A stretch of DNA of 17,376 nucleotides, taken from the NCBI GenBank assembly GCA_902796745.1, contig CADBQC010000022.1, positions 1 to 17,376 of the forward strand. The letters run 5' to 3'. Origin of the DNA: an uncultured Pseudomonadota bacterium. Its GTDB lineage: Bacteria; Pseudomonadota; Alphaproteobacteria; RUG11792. The notes beneath the pieces were generated by a model. That model was not told the origin of the DNA, made no database searches, and saw nothing but the letters and a program-made list of their open reading frames with translations. Position numbers and translations under genes: made by a program. The stretch's first letter is position 1. Each line of letters begins with the position of its first letter. This document shows positions 14,930-17,376 of this stretch, piece after piece.

Positions 14930-15583
14930 CTATATTTGTTTCAAACACTTCCCTAAGCTGTTTACTCTTTTTTGAGTCTGAATTTTTTTCGATTTATTTT
15001 GTTTAACGGTTATTTTGGGTTCAGTATAGATAGTATTGCCGTCTTTTCTAATTTCCTGAAAATATACTTCTGCCCAAGAACGCCCATACATATCTCTTTT
15101 GTTTTTACAATTCCATCCAATGTATTGTGATAGTTTGAGGCTGTCAGAAACTAGCGTCTGAACCCTCACGGTTGATGGTTTCATATTGTGTATGCCTAGC
15201 GCTTTCGCCGCATTATAAGACAAATCAATTATCCTGCCATTATAGACGAAAGGGCCTCTATCATCAACGACAACAATAACTGACTTTCCTGTTTTATAAC
15301 TCGTCACTTTAACAACGGATGGTATAGGAAGGGTTTTATGTGCTGCGGTCATTGCCATTTTGTTAAATCGCTCACCGCTAGCTTTTGCCTTGCCGTGAAA
15401 ATCATCACCATACCAAGATGCTATTCCGACCTCGTCATATTCATAATAATTTTGCGGATGATGCCATTCCCCCCTGCAAAAGTAGGTTTTGTTAGACATA
15501 TGCACTGGCCCAACTGGAGTTCTTGTCGCACATCCAACAAAAAATACGGCAGAGAAGCAAAGTAATTTTTTAAACGTATTCAT
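14930..15583 (-). CDS. rlpA: RlpA, septal lytic transglycosylase-like lipoprotein
   Basis: A 217-aa protein with a lipoprotein signal (KKLLCFSAVFFVGC, lipid-modified Cys18). The double-psi beta-barrel domain spans about 53-142: GIASWYGDDFHGKAKASGERF, AMTAAHKTLPIPS, then VVVDDRGPF and GRIIDLSYNAAKALG. The conserved Glu, His and Asp of the RlpA/MltA-type site appear as E71, H82 and D108. RlpA cleaves peptidoglycan strands stripped of stem peptides, mainly at the septum. The C-terminal tail (about 143-217) is Lys-rich and shows no SPOR domain, unlike many RlpA proteins. The ATG at 15583 follows GGAG at 7 nt and overlaps the end of the M16 gene by 14 bp, so the genes are probably translationally coupled. 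Confidence 0.92.
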   Translation of the reverse strand: MNTFKKLLCFSAVFFVGCATRTPVGPVHMSNKTYFCRGEWHHPQNYYEYDEVGIASWYGDDFHGKAKASGERFNKMAMTAAHKTLPIPSVVKVTSYKTGKSVIVVVDDRGPFVYNGRIIDLSYNAAKALGIHNMKPSTVRVQTLVSDSLKLSQYIGWNCKNKRDMYGRSWAEVYFQEIRKDGNTIYTEPKITVKQNKSKKIQTQKRVNSLGKCLKQI

Positions 15584-16811
15584 TCAATTTCTCCGCGCAT
15601 TGCCCTTTGCCTATTAGAGCGAGAGTTGGTTTGCTAGCGAAAATCCTTCGCGCGACCCGTTTTAACGATTCGACAGATATCGCGTCTATTGTTTCAATAA
15701 TGTCCTCAATTGGAAGCAACTTACCATAATTTATATATTGATTTGCCATTCTTTCCATTCTGGTGGATGAACTCTCCAATCCCATTAACAGGGATGCTTT
15801 TAATTGCATCTTTGCTTTATTCAGTTCGGCGTCGGTTATGTCTTGTTGTATTTTCTCAAATTCTGCTAAGGATATCTTTACAACCTCTTCAGCTTGGCTA
15901 TCATCGCATGCAGCATACGCCCCGAATATACCTGAATCCCGGTAATTAGAGCAGAAGGAGAATACAGAATACGCCAGACCTCTTTTTTCTCTTATTTCTT
16001 GGAACAAGCGTGAAGACATGCCTCCTCCTAGTATTGCTGATAATACAGATAGCGCAAATTTTTCATCGCTCGAATGACTTACTCCTTCAAATCCGAAAAT
16101 CAAGTGAGTTTGTTCTAATTCTTTTTGCTTAAATGAAAATCCACCTTTGTAACGTTGTTTTTCAACCGGTTCAACATCGAATTTTTTCATGCCAGAAGTA
16201 AAGTTATTAGCTAATTCTAGGAAGGCATTATGCTCAATCTTGCCACTGGCAACCAACACTATCTTATCCGTTGAATATTTTGTTTTGAGATAAGTATCAA
16301 GATCGTTTGGACTGTATCTTAAAATATCTTCTTCACTGCCTAGAATTTGTGTTCCAAGCCTTTCGTCTTCGTAACACTTAGCTTGAAACATATCGAAAAC
16401 ATATTCATCCGGCGCATCGTTAAGTTGTCTTATCTCCTGAATAATTACGCCCTGCTCTTTTACAAATTCTTGTTCATCGAAAATAGAATTTTGAACAATA
16501 TCCGTTATGATATCCAGAGCGAGTTTTACATTTTCTTTTAAAACTTTTGCGTGAAATGCTGTAATTTCTTTGCTTGTATACGCATTTATATATCCGCCAA
16601 CAGATTCAATTGCATACGATATCTGCAAAGCTGTACGTGTCTTCGTGCCTTTAAATGCCATATGCTCAAGAAAATGAGAAAGTCCTTTTTGCTCAGCATT
16701 TTCGTTAACAGAACCAATATTTACAAATAGCCCTAATGATACAGTCTCAAAACTATCGATCGTGTCTGTTGCAACTGTTATCCCGTTATTTAGGCGCTCT
16801 AATGCTATCAA
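15570..16811 (-). CDS. M16-family zinc protease (processing-peptidase-like)
   Basis: An inverzincin-type metalloprotease resembling mitochondrial processing peptidase beta and bacterial homologues, about 413 aa. The inverted zinc motif HFLEH is at 46-50 (numbering from 16811), with the third ligand probably E126 in VIIQEIRQLNDAP. Other landmarks are LERLNNGITVATD at the N-terminus, AYTSKEITAFHAK, and the C-terminal pair LGGGMSSRLFQEIREKRGLAYSV. I chose the TTG at 16811 because GGAG (16822-16819) sits 7 nt upstream and homologues start about there. An alternative TTG at 16871 (433 aa) has no Shine-Dalgarno. No ATG is available near either. First gene of the M16-rlpA-unknown operon. Zinc and substrate residues are intact. 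It probably processes exported or membrane-associated proteins; substrates are unknown. Confidence 0.92.
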   Translation of the reverse strand: MIALERLNNGITVATDTIDSFETVSLGLFVNIGSVNENAEQKGLSHFLEHMAFKGTKTRTALQISYAIESVGGYINAYTSKEITAFHAKVLKENVKLALDIITDIVQNSIFDEQEFVKEQGVIIQEIRQLNDAPDEYVFDMFQAKCYEDERLGTQILGSEEDILRYSPNDLDTYLKTKYSTDKIVLVASGKIEHNAFLELANNFTSGMKKFDVEPVEKQRYKGGFSFKQKELEQTHLIFGFEGVSHSSDEKFALSVLSAILGGGMSSRLFQEIREKRGLAYSVFSFCSNYRDSGIFGAYAACDDSQAEEVVKISLAEFEKIQQDITDAELNKAKMQLKASLLMGLESSSTRMERMANQYINYGKLLPIEDIIETIDAISVESLKRVARRIFASKPTLALIGKGQCAEKLNEYV

Positions 16812-16818
16812 TTCATTA

Positions 16819-16822
16819 CTCC
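16819..16822 (-). promoter_or_regulatory. Ribosome binding site supporting a TTG start at 16811
   Basis: GGAG on the minus strand (16822-16819) lies 7 nt before TTG 16811. No comparable site precedes TTG 16871, and a TAA in the same frame shortly upstream excludes a longer protein. Confidence 0.5.
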
Positions 16823-16942
16823 AATCCTTTTTTCTAAAGGATATGGTAGCAAACTTACGGCTAGCCTTCAAGACGAGAAATTAAATTGCACTGACAAGCA
16901 AGTTCATTAATGAAGGGATTAACAAGCGAGTAAATAAGAATT

Positions 16943-16972
16943 AATATGCTTTTCATTTTCTCCGTTTGTCAA
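16943..16972 (-). promoter_or_regulatory. Promoter of the M16-rlpA operon
   Basis: On the minus strand a perfect TTGACA (16972-16967) is followed after 18 bp by CATATT (16948-16943). Transcription would start near 16936, about 125 nt before the preferred M16 start. Confidence 0.5.
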
Positions 16973-17287
16973 TCCCATATTTCTTTTTTTAACTTTTATC
17001 CTTCTTGCTCTCTATTCCCCTTGCTTTAAATTGCAGATAGTTATTTTATATTCAATATGTCGGTGTTTCATGTTCATAATCTGTCATAATCGTTTGGTAA
17101 AATTTCCATATCCAACCAGAGAATAGTAAGCTAATTGTGATAAATGTTTTATGTCAAGTGTTTTCTTTAATTTTATAAAAAATCATGCTAAATTTCAATT
17201 TTATGAGAGGCAGTGTAGATATTAATTCAACAATAGCTTCCCAAAAATGCAAATCTAAAAATAGACATGATATTTTTTGGATATGTT
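16973..17287. other. Intergenic stretch with no recognised gene
   Basis: An AT-rich gap between divergent genes. I see no ORF with a ribosome site, no RNA gene and no strong hairpin. It must hold the promoter of the gene starting at 17288; TATAAA at 17174-17179 is a possible -10 box, but no matching -35 box is clear. Confidence 0.5.
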
Positions 17288-17376
17288 ATGAAAAAGCTAT
17301 TAACATTAACAACAACTTTGGTGACGATTGCTACCTCTGCATCTTATGCGATGGAAGCTACTCCAGAGAAAAACGA
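17288..17376 (+). CDS. Secreted protein, N-terminal part only
   Basis: ATG at 17288 opens a frame that continues off the right edge (29 complete codons). The product begins MKKLLTLTTTLVTIATSAS, then YAMEATPEKN: a textbook Sec signal peptide with probable cleavage after SYA. Nothing of the mature domain is visible, so no function can be given. The upstream Shine-Dalgarno is weak (GGA at 17279-17281). It is transcribed divergently from the M16 operon. Confidence 0.7.
   Translation, partial: MKKLLTLTTTLVTIATSASYAMEATPEKN

Noticed and set aside
15338-15565. Plus-strand 75-codon ORF opposite rlpA
   Set aside because: Antisense shadow of the conserved RlpA domain.
16861-16956. Minus-strand 31-codon ORF (MKSILILIYSLVNPF...) ahead of the M16 gene
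   Set aside because: Its ATG lies within the spacer of the TTGACA promoter, upstream of the likely transcription start, and the Shine-Dalgarno spacing is short; probably not translated.
1-17376. CRISPR arrays, tRNA, rRNA or phage genes
   Set aside because: No regularly spaced repeats, cloverleaf-like segments, rRNA-like stretches or phage structural proteins were seen in any gap.

Overview
The window looks like chromosomal DNA of an AT-rich (about two-thirds A+T by eye) Gram-negative bacterium, most likely a host-associated alphaproteobacterium of the Holosporales/Rickettsiales type. This is inferred from gene content: argS followed directly by a membrane-anchored SPOR-domain gene (an alphaproteobacterial order), an M16 processing-peptidase-like gene, a Trp/Tyr-type permease, several unfamiliar secreted proteins, decayed insertion sequences and long intergenic gaps. 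TGA is used as a stop (topA, argS), so the code is standard.

Layout. 1-582: start of a secreted protein gene leaving the window on the minus strand, then a gap holding a decayed-looking reading frame. 583-4501: topA, a 427-residue secreted protein of unknown function behind a near-consensus promoter, and a block of GC-rich palindromes. 4593-7147: uppP and a convergent MsbA-like ABC exporter whose stop codons overlap. 7269-7773: wreck of an IS481-like transposase gene. 7784-10657: argS and a SPOR-domain gene in one transcription unit. 10798-11986: a monocistronic secreted unknown with its own promoter and terminator. 12059-12265: a second fragment of the same IS type. 12276-13712: promoter, small leader ORF, hairpin, aromatic amino acid permease, terminator. 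13734-16972 (minus strand): operon M16 peptidase - rlpA - secreted unknown. 17288-end: start of another secreted protein.

How the genes fit together. Much of the identifiable content concerns the cell envelope: UppP recycles the undecaprenyl carrier, the ABC exporter probably flips lipid A or a similar lipid, RlpA and the SPOR protein act at peptidoglycan and the septum, and the M16 protease probably processes exported or membrane-associated proteins. TopA and ArgS are housekeeping genes; the permease suggests uptake of aromatic amino acids from a host. Five genes (two cut by the window edges) encode proteins with signal peptides that I cannot assign to a family. Several of these have strong Shine-Dalgarno sites, while topA, uppP, msbA and argS have weak or none.

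The most notable points are: two fragments of one IS family, each ending exactly 10 bp before the -35 box of a neighbouring gene; a possible translated leader with adjacent Tyr-Trp codons inside a hairpin ahead of the aromatic amino acid permease; a compact double-palindrome element after the first secreted gene; and a UppP with unusual substitutions near its active site. I saw no clear new defence system, CRISPR array, tRNA or rRNA.
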